The notes beneath the pieces are model-generated. The model saw only the letters and a program-made list of their open reading frames with translations, had not been told where the DNA came from and ran no database searches. A stretch of DNA of 64,000 bases, taken from NCBI RefSeq assembly GCF_902506295.1, contig NZ_LR733313.1:186001-250000 (forward strand). Direction: 5' to 3'. This DNA comes from Luteimonas sp. 9C (GTDB lineage: Bacteria; Pseudomonadota; Gammaproteobacteria; Xanthomonadales; Xanthomonadaceae). Every line of letters begins with the position of its first letter. Within the stretch, counting starts at the first letter, position 1. A program made the translations under genes and the position numbers. Positions 50,758 to 59,210 of the stretch are shown here, piece after piece.

Positions 50758-51408
50758 ATGACCCTGCGTTTCAGCGAATCCCTGCGCCAGGCCTGCGCGG
50801 TCCACTGGACGCGCGCGGTCGAGCACCGCTTCGTCCGCGAACTCGGCGACGGCAGCATCGGCGACGACGTGATGGCCGGCTACCTGATCCAGGACCACCG
50901 CTTCATCGACAGCTTTCTGGTGCTGCTGGGCGCGGCGATCGCCAGCAGCGACCGCTTCGAATCCAGACTGGTACTGGGCCGCTTCCTCGGCGTGGTGTGC
51001 GGCGAGGAGAACACCTATTTCCTGCGCGCATTCGATGCGCTGGGCGTGGACGTCGACGCCCGGGCCCACGTGCCCGATACCGCACCGACCGCAGGCTTCA
51101 AGGCACTCATGCGCGAAGCCGCGGCCACGCGATCCTATGCCGCGACGCTGGCCGTGCTCAATGTCGCCGAGGGGCTCTATCTCGACTGGGCGCAGCGCGT
51201 GCCGCGTCCCCTGCCCGACAATTTCGTTCTTGCCGAGTGGGTCACGCTGCACGACAACCCGATGTTCGTGGACTTCGTCGCGTTCCTGCGGGCCGAACTC
51301 GATCGCGTGGGACCGGGGGATGCCGCCCGCGCGGACGACTTCTTCAGGCGCGCGGTCGATCTCGAGCTCGCATTCTTCGATGCGGCCTATGCGGACGGCC
51401 ACGCCTGA
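50758..51408 (+). CDS. TenA family protein, TenA_E type
   Basis: A 216-residue all-helical protein of the TenA/thiaminase II fold (ALAEWVTLHDNPMFVDFV-like region, C-terminal LELAFFDAAYADG). At the place of the catalytic Cys of true TenA it has NVAEGLYLDW with E138, so it is the Cys-less TenA_E type, which in plants salvages thiamin pyrimidine by hydrolysis of formylamino- or amino-HMP. The start at 50758 gives MTLRFSESLRQAC. The stop overlaps the next gene (TGATG), so the two TenA-like proteins are cotranslated. Confidence 0.85.
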   Translation: MTLRFSESLRQACAVHWTRAVEHRFVRELGDGSIGDDVMAGYLIQDHRFIDSFLVLLGAAIASSDRFESRLVLGRFLGVVCGEENTYFLRAFDALGVDVDARAHVPDTAPTAGFKALMREAAATRSYAATLAVLNVAEGLYLDWAQRVPRPLPDNFVLAEWVTLHDNPMFVDFVAFLRAELDRVGPGDAARADDFFRRAVDLELAFFDAAYADGHA

Positions 51409-52076
51409 TGGCGCTGTTCGAACGCCTCAAGGCCGCCGCCCCGACCGAATGGCGCAGCTATGTCGATCACGCATTCGTGCGCGGCATGGGCGACGGCACG
51501 CTGCCCGAAGCCGCGTTCCGCACGTACCTGGTGCAGGACTACCTGTTCCTGATCCAGTTCGCGCGCGCCAATGCGCTGGCTGCCTACAAGAGCCGCACGC
51601 TCGCCGACCTGCGCGCAGCGAAAGACGGGCTGTCGGCGATCGTGGATGTGGAGCTGGATCTGCACGTGCGGCTTTGCGCGCGCTGGGATCTGGCGCCGGC
51701 CGACATCGAAGCCGCGCCCGAGCATCAGGCCACGGTGGCCTACACCCGCTTCGTGCTCGACTGCGGCATGTCCGGCGATCTGCTCGACCTGCACGTCGCG
51801 CTGGCGCCATGCGTGCTGGGCTATGCGGAGATCGGCCGCGCGCTGGCGTCGGCCGGCGTGCCTGCACTCGACGGGCATCCGTACCGCGACTGGATCGCCG
51901 AATACGCCGGCGACGCCTACCAGACGATCGCTGCGAATGCCTCGCGCCATCTCGACGATCTCGGCGCACGGTATCTCGGTCCCGGCCGCTTCGAAGAACT
52001 GGCCGCGTTGTTCGCCAAGGCCTCGCGTCTGGAAGCCGACTTCTGGCAGATGGGCCTGGACGCGGCCGGGCGCTGA
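51408..52076 (+). CDS. tenA: TenA family aminopyrimidine aminohydrolase, TenA_C type
   Basis: A 222-residue thiaminase II-fold protein with the catalytic Cys at C135 (APCVLGYAEIG), the same position as in B. subtilis TenA. This form converts aminopyrimidine to hydroxymethylpyrimidine in thiamin salvage. Other family landmarks are TYLVQDYLFLIQFARANALA and the C-terminal FAKASRLEADFWQMGL. The start overlaps the stop of the TenA_E gene. No thiamin riboswitch or other thi gene is seen nearby. Confidence 0.9.
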   Translation: MALFERLKAAAPTEWRSYVDHAFVRGMGDGTLPEAAFRTYLVQDYLFLIQFARANALAAYKSRTLADLRAAKDGLSAIVDVELDLHVRLCARWDLAPADIEAAPEHQATVAYTRFVLDCGMSGDLLDLHVALAPCVLGYAEIGRALASAGVPALDGHPYRDWIAEYAGDAYQTIAANASRHLDDLGARYLGPGRFEELAALFAKASRLEADFWQMGLDAAGR

Positions 52077-52107
52077 TCGCATCGCTGACCAGCGCGGCCG
52101 TCCAGGC

Positions 52108-52797
52108 TCAGGTCCGTGACTGTTTCAGCGCGTTGTAGTGCATGTCTTCCATCCGGTGCGCATCGATCGTCGCGCATTGCTCGGCGATCGCCTCGCGATG
52201 CGCAGGTCGCGCCCAGCAGCGCGCGGCGTAGGCCTGCAGGGCGTCGAAGCCGTCGAGCAGATCCAGCCGATGGGCGATCTTCAACACCGAAGCGAGCATC
52301 AGATCGGCGACCGAAAACGCGTCGCCGACGATCCACGTCCGCGCGCCGAGCGCATCCTGCAGTTCGCCCAGCCGCCTGCACGCCGCGGTCTCGACCACCG
52401 GACGACGCGCAGCCTTCTGCGCCGGGTCCTTCATAAAATACGCGACCTCGGCGACGTTCATCAGCGACGGCTCGATCGAGTTCAGCGCCGCGATCACCCA
52501 GCAGATCGCAAGCGCGCGCTCGCCGGCATCATCCGGCAACAACATGCCTGCGCGGGTGGCCACATCCAGCACCATCGCGCCCGATTCGAACAGCGCCGGC
52601 CGGCCGTCCTCCTCGAGCACCGGTACCTGGCCGAACGGCTGTTCGCGCCGGTAGTCCGCAGACTTCATGGCCGGTGCATCGAGCAGACGCACGTCGTAGG
52701 GCCAACCGACTTCCCGCAGCACCCAGCGTGCGCGGTGGTCGCGCACCTGCCCGGCCGCGAAGGGCGGTGCCCATTTCATCGCCGTGATCCGGATCAT
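52108..52797 (-). CDS. Glutathione S-transferase family protein
   Basis: A 229-residue GST: thioredoxin-like N-domain (about 1-80; VLREVGWPYDVRLL, FGQVPVLEEDG and the FESGAMV glutathione-contact motif with conserved Ser) and a helical C-domain (about 90-215; TWIVGDAFSVADLMLASVL with the folding Asp). It lacks a clear N-terminal catalytic Ser/Cys (MKWAPPFAAGQVRD), so the chemistry is uncertain. The start at 52797 gives MIRITAMKW. It is convergent with the TenA pair. Confidence 0.88.
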   Translation of the reverse strand: MIRITAMKWAPPFAAGQVRDHRARWVLREVGWPYDVRLLDAPAMKSADYRREQPFGQVPVLEEDGRPALFESGAMVLDVATRAGMLLPDDAGERALAICWVIAALNSIEPSLMNVAEVAYFMKDPAQKAARRPVVETAACRRLGELQDALGARTWIVGDAFSVADLMLASVLKIAHRLDLLDGFDALQAYAARCWARPAHREAIAEQCATIDAHRMEDMHYNALKQSRT

Positions 52798-52949
52798 GCT
52801 CGCCTCTCCGTCTGTCTGAAGCACGGAGGCTGCGACGTGGGGCTGTAGCGCCCAGTGAACGCCGCGGCGTGGCGACTCGGCATCGCTGCGGCGGGTCGCC
52901 GCATCGTCGAGTGGACGTGCGCACGCGTCATCCGCGTGGACCGCCCGCA

Positions 52950-52975
52950 CCGTCCCGGCATCTGGGCCGGGACGG
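52950..52975. repeat. Inverted repeat after the SlyD-like gene
   Basis: CCGTCCCGG (52950-52958) and CCGGGACGG (52967-52975) with an 8-nt loop, 9 nt past the stop of the SlyD-like gene. No T-run on the minus strand, so only a weak terminator candidate. Confidence 0.5.
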
Positions 52976-52984
52976 GTCACACGA

Positions 52985-53458
52985 TCAGGCAGCCTGCTGG
53001 ACGACCTGGCCGACTTCCTTTTCCGCTTCGGTCGCATCGCGCACGTCGACGATCTCGATCGCGAAATGCAGGGTCTTGCCGGCAAGCGGATGATTGCCGT
53101 CGATCTTGACCTCGGTCTCGCCGACCTCGACCACGGTCACCAGCATCGGGCCGGCGCCGCCCTGGGCCTGGAACTGCATGCCCGGCTCGATCGTGTCGAT
53201 GCCCTGGAATGCCTGGCGCGGGACCGCCTGGACCAGGCTGTCGTTGCGCAGGCCATAGCCCTCTTCGGGCTTCACGTCGACCTTGAGCGTGTCGCCGGCC
53301 TTGCGGCCTTCCAGCGCCTGCTCCAGGCCCGGGACGATGTTACCGCCACCATGGAAGTACGGCAGCGGATTGCCTTCGGCCGACTTGTCGATGACGGTGC
53401 CGTCGTCGTCGGTGAGGGTGTAATGGAACGAGGCGACGCGCGCAGCGACGATCTCCAT
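52985..53458 (-). CDS. SlyD-like FKBP peptidyl-prolyl isomerase
   Basis: A 157-residue prolyl isomerase with the FKBP fold split by an insert-in-flap chaperone domain, as in SlyD/FkpB. Landmarks: FHYTLTDDDGTVIDKS, PLPYFHGGGNIVPGLEQALEG, EEGYGLRND and GNHPLAGKTLHFAIEIVDV. It lacks the His/Cys-rich nickel-binding tail of E. coli SlyD. The start at 53458 gives MEIVAARVASFH; the frame continues upstream without conservation. Confidence 0.93.
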   Translation of the reverse strand: MEIVAARVASFHYTLTDDDGTVIDKSAEGNPLPYFHGGGNIVPGLEQALEGRKAGDTLKVDVKPEEGYGLRNDSLVQAVPRQAFQGIDTIEPGMQFQAQGGAGPMLVTVVEVGETEVKIDGNHPLAGKTLHFAIEIVDVRDATEAEKEVGQVVQQAA

Positions 53459-53661
53459 GGACGAACTCCTTGGATGGACAGAATGAAGGGAATGCAGCAG
53501 AAGGCACCGGTAGAACGCACGGTGCAGCAGCGATGGAACGCCGGTCACGATACCGGCCGGGGCACGTCGGCGCAAACCTGCGGTCGTGCGCATTCGACGT
53601 TTGTACACTTCGACGGCGCGCGGCCGACGCGCGCATCCGTCCCACTTTCGCTGGAGTTGCG

Positions 53662-54147
53662 ATGCACGCAGACGTGTCCGACACCGATCCCCCGCCGCAG
53701 GTCTGGGTCGATGCCGACGCCTGTCCCGTGGTGATCCGCGACATCCTGTTCCGCGCTGCCGAGCGGGCGCAGGTCCACGTCACGTTCGTCGCCAACCAGT
53801 GGGTGCGCACACCGGCTTCGCGCTACCTGCGCGCGCTGCAGGTCGCGGGCGGCTACGACGTCGCCGACGACGCGATCGCCGAACGCGCGCGCCCGGACGA
53901 TCTCGTCGTCACCCAGGACATCCCCCTAGCCGCACGCGTGGTCGAACGCGGCGCCGATGCGATCGACCCGCGTGGCCAACGCTTCACGCCCGACAACATC
54001 GCCGAACGGCTGTCGATGCGGAATTTCATGGACGAACTGCGCGGCGCCGGGGTGCAGACCGGCGGTCCTGCAGCGCTGCATGCGCGCGACCGGCAGGCGT
54101 TCGCCAGCCGACTGGACCAGTGGATCGCGGCGCGCAAGCGGGGTTGA
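53662..54147 (+). CDS. YaiI/YqxD family protein (DUF188)
   Basis: A 161-residue protein of the UPF0178 family with a PIN/NYN-like nuclease fold: VWVDADACPVVIRDILFRAAER, FVANQWVRTP, DLVVTQDIPLAARVVERGA and FMDELR. The acidic residues of the fold (D in VDADACP, TQDIPLA) are kept. The function is unproven. The start at 53662 follows GGAGTTGCG; the SlyD-like gene is divergent 203 bp away. Confidence 0.9.
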   Translation: MHADVSDTDPPPQVWVDADACPVVIRDILFRAAERAQVHVTFVANQWVRTPASRYLRALQVAGGYDVADDAIAERARPDDLVVTQDIPLAARVVERGADAIDPRGQRFTPDNIAERLSMRNFMDELRGAGVQTGGPAALHARDRQAFASRLDQWIAARKRG

Positions 54148-54244
54148 CACGCCGCATCGTCGCCTCGGCCGGACCGGCGCTGACGGCACGCCACGCGGGA
54201 CACGCACCCTCCCGCAGGCCGCCCGTGCGGTCCACAATGACGGC

Positions 54245-55243
54245 ATGTCACGTCCCCATCCCCCCACAGAACCGCAGCTGATGCATCCGCGCAACCGCCA
54301 CCAGGGTCGGTACGACCTCAAGCGGCTCTCCCGGGTCACCCCTGCACTGCAGCCTTTTCTGGTGCGTACGCCCGCCGGCGACACCAGCGTGGACTTCTCC
54401 AATCCGCGCGCGGTGCGCTTTCTCAACCAGGCGCTGCTGAAGGCCGACTACGGCATCGCGCACTGGGAGATTCCGGAGTCCTACCTGTGCCCGCCGGTGC
54501 CGGGCCGCGCCGACTACGTCCATGGACTCGCCGACCTGCTCGCGGGCGACCGTGACGGCGACCTGCCGCGTGGCGACGAGGTGCGGCTGTTCGATCTCGG
54601 CACGGGCGCGAACGTGATCTACCCGCTGCTCGGACACACCGAATACGGCTGGCACTTCGTCGGATCCGACATCGACGAGACCGCGGTGCGCATCGCCGAT
54701 TCCATTGTGCGCGGCAACCAGCTCGGCAACGCGATCGAAGTCCGCGCACAGACACTCCGCGGCCATCTGTTCCACGGCGTCCTGCGTCCGGGAGAGCGGT
54801 ACGCCGCCACACTGTGCAACCCGCCCTTCCACGCGTCCGCGGCGGAAGCCAACCGCAGCGGTCGCGACAAGCGCCGCAATCTGGCTGCGCGTTCGGACGG
54901 TCCGCCGCGCGCGTCGCGCAAGCTGCCACTGAACTTCAGTGGCCGCGACGGTGAACTCTGGTGCCAGGGGGGTGAAGCACGCTTCGTGCGCAAGATGATC
55001 CGCGAGAGCGTGGACTTCGGCGCCCAGGTGTTGTGGTTCAGCAGCCTGGTTTCGAAGTCGGCGCATCTGCCGGGCCTGCGTGCCGAGGTACGCAAGGCCG
55101 GAGCGGTGGACGTGCGCGAAGTGGCGATGGCGCAGGGCAACAAGCAGAGCCGGTTCCTGGCCTGGAGTTTCCAGGGACCCGAGGCCCGCCGCGACTGGTG
55201 GCGCCACCCGGCACGCCCGACGCCGGGCCACGGCAAGCCCTGA
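54245..55243 (+). CDS. rlmF: 23S rRNA (adenine-1618-N6)-methyltransferase RlmF
   Basis: Methylates A1618 of 23S rRNA. The 332-residue product begins MSRPHPPTEPQLMHPRNRHQGRYD, has the SAM-binding block LFDLGTGANVIYPLLG, and the catalytic NPPF motif (TLCNPPFHAS). C-terminal landmarks are WFSSLVSKSAHLPGL and QGNKQSRFLAW. All diagnostic elements of the YbiN/RlmF family are present and the length is normal. It is 97 nt downstream of the DUF188 gene. Confidence 0.95.
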   Translation: MSRPHPPTEPQLMHPRNRHQGRYDLKRLSRVTPALQPFLVRTPAGDTSVDFSNPRAVRFLNQALLKADYGIAHWEIPESYLCPPVPGRADYVHGLADLLAGDRDGDLPRGDEVRLFDLGTGANVIYPLLGHTEYGWHFVGSDIDETAVRIADSIVRGNQLGNAIEVRAQTLRGHLFHGVLRPGERYAATLCNPPFHASAAEANRSGRDKRRNLAARSDGPPRASRKLPLNFSGRDGELWCQGGEARFVRKMIRESVDFGAQVLWFSSLVSKSAHLPGLRAEVRKAGAVDVREVAMAQGNKQSRFLAWSFQGPEARRDWWRHPARPTPGHGKP

Positions 55244-55324
55244 CACGTGCGCCGGGCGAGTCCCGGCACGGCACCCGGCCGCGGCTGCCTACGCTGGTGC
55301 TCCCGTTGCCGGAGCACCGGATCG

Positions 55325-55696
55325 ATGGCCCATCGCAGCGCCCCTGTCGCACTCGTCTTCATGCTCGCAGTGGCGGCGTCCGGCCGGTCCGACGCCCAGA
55401 CGCAGACCGGCGAGCAGGGTCTGTTGTGGCGGTCCGGCGATCCGTTCGTGTTCTGCCGGCACGGCATGCAACACAGTCCGAAGGCCTGGTACACCGTGCC
55501 CGACTACGCCACGTCGATTCCCCGTCCGACGCCGGGCTACTGCCCGTGGCCGACCCTCTATTGCCAGTATCAACGTGGCTGGACGATGGAGGAGATCGCC
55601 GCGTTCTTCACCTATCTGCGCATCTGCCCGCAAGCCGAGCGTTCCGGTCGCTGGCAAGGCCCGGGCGACGGCACGCAGGCGCCGTTCTCGCACTGA
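55325..55696 (+). CDS. Secreted small cysteine-containing protein
   Basis: A 123-residue protein with a signal peptide (MAHRSAPVALVFMLAVAASGRSDAQ) and a mature part of about 98 residues containing four cysteines (FCRHG, GYCPW, LYCQY, RICPQ), probably two disulfides. Aromatic-rich segments (PTPGYCPWPTLYCQYQRGW) suggest a compact binding domain. No known family recognised. The start at 55325 opens the signal peptide; an in-frame start at 55247 would overlap the end region of rlmF. Confidence 0.65.
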   Translation: MAHRSAPVALVFMLAVAASGRSDAQTQTGEQGLLWRSGDPFVFCRHGMQHSPKAWYTVPDYATSIPRPTPGYCPWPTLYCQYQRGWTMEEIAAFFTYLRICPQAERSGRWQGPGDGTQAPFSH

Positions 55697-55794
55697 CATG
55701 ACGGCGGCGGCGCGTCTGACGACGCCGGATTCACCACCGGACTGGCATTGATCCGGTTCGGTCCGCAGTCGCGGGCATCATACGGATACGCCCG

Positions 55795-56274
55795 ATGGCA
55801 CTGATCCACTCGATCCTGATGGGCGCCGTCGCCGGCATGCGCGCGATGACGCCATTGGCGACGATCACCAACGCCGCCTGCAACGGCACCCTGCCCCGGA
55901 ACAATGGCGCGCCGCCACTGATGTCGAACCGCCTGACCTCGACCGGGGCGAAATTGCTGGCGGCCGGTGAACTGGCCGGCGACAAGATGGAGCACGCGCC
56001 GGACCGCATCGTGCCGGCGGGCATGCTGGCGCGGGTCGCCACCGGCGCGATCGTCGGCATGGCGCTGGCGCCGCGCGAGCAGCGGCCGCTGGCCGCGGTC
56101 CTGGGCGCCGGTGCCGCGGTCGGCATGGCCTACCTCACGTTCAGCCTGCGCGTCCGCGCCATGCGCCGGTTCGGGCAGAAGGCGACCGGCGCCGTCGAGG
56201 ATGCGATCGCGGTCGGCAGCGCCACGCTGATCGCACGCAGCGCCGCGCCGAAGCGGCGTAGATTCCTGCGCTGA
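55795..56274 (+). CDS. DUF4126 family membrane protein
   Basis: A 159-residue hydrophobic protein (MALIHSILMGAVAGMRAMTPLA at the start, a known DUF4126 opening) with glycine-rich segments (ARVATGAIVGMALA, AVLGAGAAVGMAYLTF). Three to four membrane segments are likely. The family function is unknown. An Arg-rich C-terminus (APKRRRFLR) should lie in the cytoplasm. Confidence 0.8.
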   Translation: MALIHSILMGAVAGMRAMTPLATITNAACNGTLPRNNGAPPLMSNRLTSTGAKLLAAGELAGDKMEHAPDRIVPAGMLARVATGAIVGMALAPREQRPLAAVLGAGAAVGMAYLTFSLRVRAMRRFGQKATGAVEDAIAVGSATLIARSAAPKRRRFLR

Positions 56275-56440
56275 TCCCGGGCCCGCGCGGCGCAGTCCGC
56301 ACCGGACCGCGCCGCCACTGCAGTCGATGCCTGTCGCGTCACCGCGTTGACGAAGACGCACGCCCCGCGACCCGGCGCAAGTCTCAACATCCGCGAACGC
56401 GCGCCCCTACAATGCGCGCCCCCTGTCGCGGTCGCATTGC

Positions 56441-57268
56441 ATGGACATCGTGGTACTCGAAGCACTCAAGGCCTACATCGATCCGTTGACGCCCGACGAG
56501 TACGAAGCGCTGGAGCGCAGCCTGCTCGCCGAAGGCTGCCGCGATGCGCTGGTGTTGTGGGGCGACGTCCTGGTCGACGGCCACAACCGCTACGGCATCT
56601 GCCAGAAGCACGGCATCCCGTTCAACACGATCCAGAACACGCGTTTCCAGTCGATGGAAGACGTGCATCTGTGGATGATCGAGCAGCATCTCGGCCGTCG
56701 CAGCGTGTCCGATTACCAGCGTGGCGTGCTGGCGTTGCGCAAGCGCGACATCGTCGCGGCGCGGCAGCAGGCGCAGCGCATCGCGGCGCTGGAGACACCT
56801 TCGGCGGCCGGCGCACCGGTCGAGGACACCGACGACCGTCCGCCGTGGGACGACGCGCCGTCGCAGGTCAGCCGCGCCGAGCTCGCGCGCGAGGCCAAGC
56901 TCAGCAGCAACCAGGTGGCGATGATCGAGCGCATCCACGCCCAGGCCACACCCGAGCTGGTCGAAGCGCTCAAGTCCGGCGCGATCTCCATGAGCGCGGC
57001 CGCCGCCGTCGCCAGCCTGCCGGAAGACGAGCAGCGCAGCGCCGCACAGGCCGGCGCGGCAGAACTCAAGCAGGCGGCAAAGCGCGCGCGCGATGCGAAG
57101 AAGCGTCCGAAGCCCGGCGGCGAGACCGACGCAGCCGAAGGCGACGCGACACGCGCGCCCGATGCGAAAGCGCTGCAGCGCCGCGTCACCGAGCTGGAAC
57201 GCGAGAACGCGGACCTGCGCGGTCAGATCGAAACGCTGCAGAACCAGATCGTGCGCCTGCGCGGCTGA
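56441..57268 (+). CDS. ParB-like nuclease-domain protein (plasmid replication/partition related)
   Basis: A 275-residue protein with a ParB-type N-terminal domain (about 1-70; LKAYIDPLTPDEYEALERSL, VLVDGHNRYGICQKHGIPF), then a helix-turn-helix-like segment (VSRAELAREAKLSSNQVAMIERI), a Lys/Ala-rich linker and a C-terminal coiled coil (about 240-275; LERENADLRGQIETLQNQI). No parA partner or parS-like palindrome was recognised, so it is not the chromosomal ParB. Xanthomonad relatives are called plasmid replication/partition related. A TACAAT hexamer 28 nt upstream may be its -10. Confidence 0.78.
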   Translation: MDIVVLEALKAYIDPLTPDEYEALERSLLAEGCRDALVLWGDVLVDGHNRYGICQKHGIPFNTIQNTRFQSMEDVHLWMIEQHLGRRSVSDYQRGVLALRKRDIVAARQQAQRIAALETPSAAGAPVEDTDDRPPWDDAPSQVSRAELAREAKLSSNQVAMIERIHAQATPELVEALKSGAISMSAAAAVASLPEDEQRSAAQAGAAELKQAAKRARDAKKRPKPGGETDAAEGDATRAPDAKALQRRVTELERENADLRGQIETLQNQIVRLRG

Positions 57269-57387
57269 GCCGTGGGCGTGAGCCGCCCGGATGGCGGGTC
57301 GCGCGCCGCCGGCGAACCTGAACGGCGCAACTGGCTGTGATCGCCCCCCGGATGCGACACTAGGCCGCTCAATCCAAGGGAGTCTCC

Positions 57388-57540
57388 GTGGCCAAGCCCA
57401 ATTATTCGTTCGAAAAGCGTCAGCGCGAACTCGCCAAGAAGAAGAAGCAGGATGAGAAGGACGCGAAGAAGCGTGCCGAACGCGAGGCCGCCAAGGGCAA
57501 CGCGGCGCCGGAGCAGGACGCCGGTTCCGAGCCGGCCTGA
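57388..57540 (+). CDS. 50-residue highly charged conserved protein
   Basis: Starts with GTG at 57388, with AAGGGAG 6 nt upstream. The product MAKPNYSFEKRQRELAKKKK- continues as a Lys/Arg/Glu helix (QDEKDAKKRAERE) and an acidic tail. The opening PNYSFEKRQRELAKK is typical of a small conserved proteobacterial family of unknown function. It is 119 nt after the ParB-like gene and 176 nt before trmY. The rest of the gap shows nothing. Confidence 0.8.
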   Translation: MAKPNYSFEKRQRELAKKKKQDEKDAKKRAEREAAKGNAAPEQDAGSEPA

Positions 57541-57716
57541 GCGGGTGCCGGGCGGCCTGCGCCGCCCGCACCGCGTCTGACCGCCGCCACACGCCGTCGT
57601 TTGCGCGTCTTGCCGCGCGCACCCGTGATGTGGTGATCCCACCCGTCAGACCGTTTCCACCGACACTGCGCGGGCAATCGCCGGGGCCCCACCGGACGAC
57701 GGACGGCACGACACGC

Positions 57717-58310
57717 ATGCGAACTTTCGTACTCCGGGCACGCGCCGCGCCCACGGACAGCCAGGCGCTGCTGGCCGCCGTCGGCCAGGACGCGCATACC
57801 GAGATCCTGGCGCACACGCTGATGAACGCCATGTTCGTCGCGCAGTCGCACCGGCCCGATGTCACGGTCTATCTGGTGCTCGAGAGCACCCGGGACTTCT
57901 CCCGCACCATCCGTTTCGACGTCAACGCCATGCACGACATCGGCGGCTTCGACGAGCGGGCGTTGCTGGGCAAGGTCGCCCGGGCACTGGATGCCTCGCG
58001 CGGCATGGGCAAGGACGAGACGCGCCCGGTGGAATCGGGTGTCGAAGTCCGCACGACCAGCTTCGAGCGGCTGGTGCAGATCCTTTCCGAAGATCACCAG
58101 CTGTTCCTGATGGACCGCAAGGGCACGCCGATCCGCGCGCAGGTCTTCGCGGACAACCCCTGCTTCCTGCTGACCGACCACATTCCGATGCCGAAGAAGT
58201 CGATTCCCGGCCTCGAGCGTCTGGGCGCGCAGAAGATCGCACTCGGACCGAAGATGCTGTTCGCCTCGCAGTGCGTGGTGCTGATCCACTACGAACTCGA
58301 CCATGTCTGA
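57717..58310 (+). CDS. trmY: TrmY-like tRNA pseudouridine N1-methyltransferase
   Basis: A 197-residue SPOUT-fold methyltransferase of the TrmY family (COG1901), which methylates pseudouridine-54 to m1-psi in archaeal tRNA. Family blocks are visible: MRTFVLRARA start, FLLTDHIPMP (the knot region), LGAQKIALGPKMLFASQC and VVLIHYELDHV at the end. Only some bacteria carry it, where its RNA target is unclear because bacteria normally have ribothymidine at 54. The start at 57717 gives the conserved N-terminus. The 261 bp after it (58311-58571) hold only a small hairpin (CCCCGGA/TCCGGGG, about 58429-58447). Confidence 0.88.
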   Translation: MRTFVLRARAAPTDSQALLAAVGQDAHTEILAHTLMNAMFVAQSHRPDVTVYLVLESTRDFSRTIRFDVNAMHDIGGFDERALLGKVARALDASRGMGKDETRPVESGVEVRTTSFERLVQILSEDHQLFLMDRKGTPIRAQVFADNPCFLLTDHIPMPKKSIPGLERLGAQKIALGPKMLFASQCVVLIHYELDHV

Positions 58311-58571
58311 GGCGCGATCCGGCCTGTCTTGCCTTCCGGGCCGAGGCGCTTCAAGGGCGGATAGCGTGCGTCTGCCGGGCCGTTCCAGGTAGAACTCCTG
58401 ACCTCACCCGACGCGCCTCCAGCATCGACCCCGGATCGAGTCCGGGGCGGGCACTTTCCCGAAAGGAGCGGTGCCTACGTCCTGCGAGACGAAACCGTGC
58501 TTGCTTCCTACTAGAGAAGGCACACGTCGGGTCCTAGTTGACGCTTCGGCTGCCGACCGAAGGCCGCGGAA

Positions 58572-59042
58572 TCAGCCTCCGCGCACCCGCATCGTCAGCC
58601 CCTTGAGGAAGTTGCGCAGCAACTGGTCGCCGCACGGGCGGAAGTTCCGGTGCCCGGCCTGGCGGAACAGCGCCGACATCTCCGGCTTCGAAATCGGAAA
58701 GCCGGCGTCGGCGAAGATCTGGTGCATGTCGACGTCGGTCAGCTCGAACGCCACACGCAGTTTCTTCAGTACCACGTTGTTGCTGATGCGCGACTCGACC
58801 GGGCGCGCGGCCTGGCGCTCGTCGCGGCCGCGGCGGTGCACGATCAGCCCGTCGAGCACGTGCGCGAGCACGCTGTCGCTGCACGCCACGTAGCCGGGCT
58901 CGTCTTCCTTCAGCAGCAACGGACGCACGTCGTCCTTCTCGAGCGGGAATGCCGGGTCCACCAGCCTCGCAAGATCGACGACCATCTGGTCGCTCAGGTC
59001 GAGCATGTAACGGATGCTGCGCAGGACGTCGTTGGTGATCAT
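58572..59042 (-). CDS. DUF1456 family protein (YehS-like)
   Basis: A 156-residue cytoplasmic protein with two DUF1456 repeats: ITNDVLRSIRYMLDLSDQ (1-18) and ISNNVVLKKLRVAFELTD (about 89-106), each followed by an acidic helical segment (FPLEKDDVRPLLLKED). The C-terminus FRPCGDQLLRNFLKGL is conserved. E. coli YehS is of unknown function. Start ATG at 59042. Confidence 0.93.
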   Translation of the reverse strand: MITNDVLRSIRYMLDLSDQMVVDLARLVDPAFPLEKDDVRPLLLKEDEPGYVACSDSVLAHVLDGLIVHRRGRDERQAARPVESRISNNVVLKKLRVAFELTDVDMHQIFADAGFPISKPEMSALFRQAGHRNFRPCGDQLLRNFLKGLTMRVRGG

Positions 59043-59210
59043 CGATCCAGCAGAGGGTTCGGAAAGAGCCGCGATTCTACCGCTGCCGGTGCATCTGCTC
59101 CCGGAATCGCCGCGCGCATGCCCGCGATGGACGATCACGCCTGCCGATCGCGGCACGCGCCGCTTCGCCCCGCTCGCTACACTGCCCGGCCCGATGCACG
59201 GCACTCCCCG

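Noticed and set aside
57430-57540. Treating the 50-codon gene as the C-terminus of a longer open frame
   Set aside because: The GTG at 57388 with AAGGGAG and the conserved PNYSFEKRQREL opening define it as an independent small gene.
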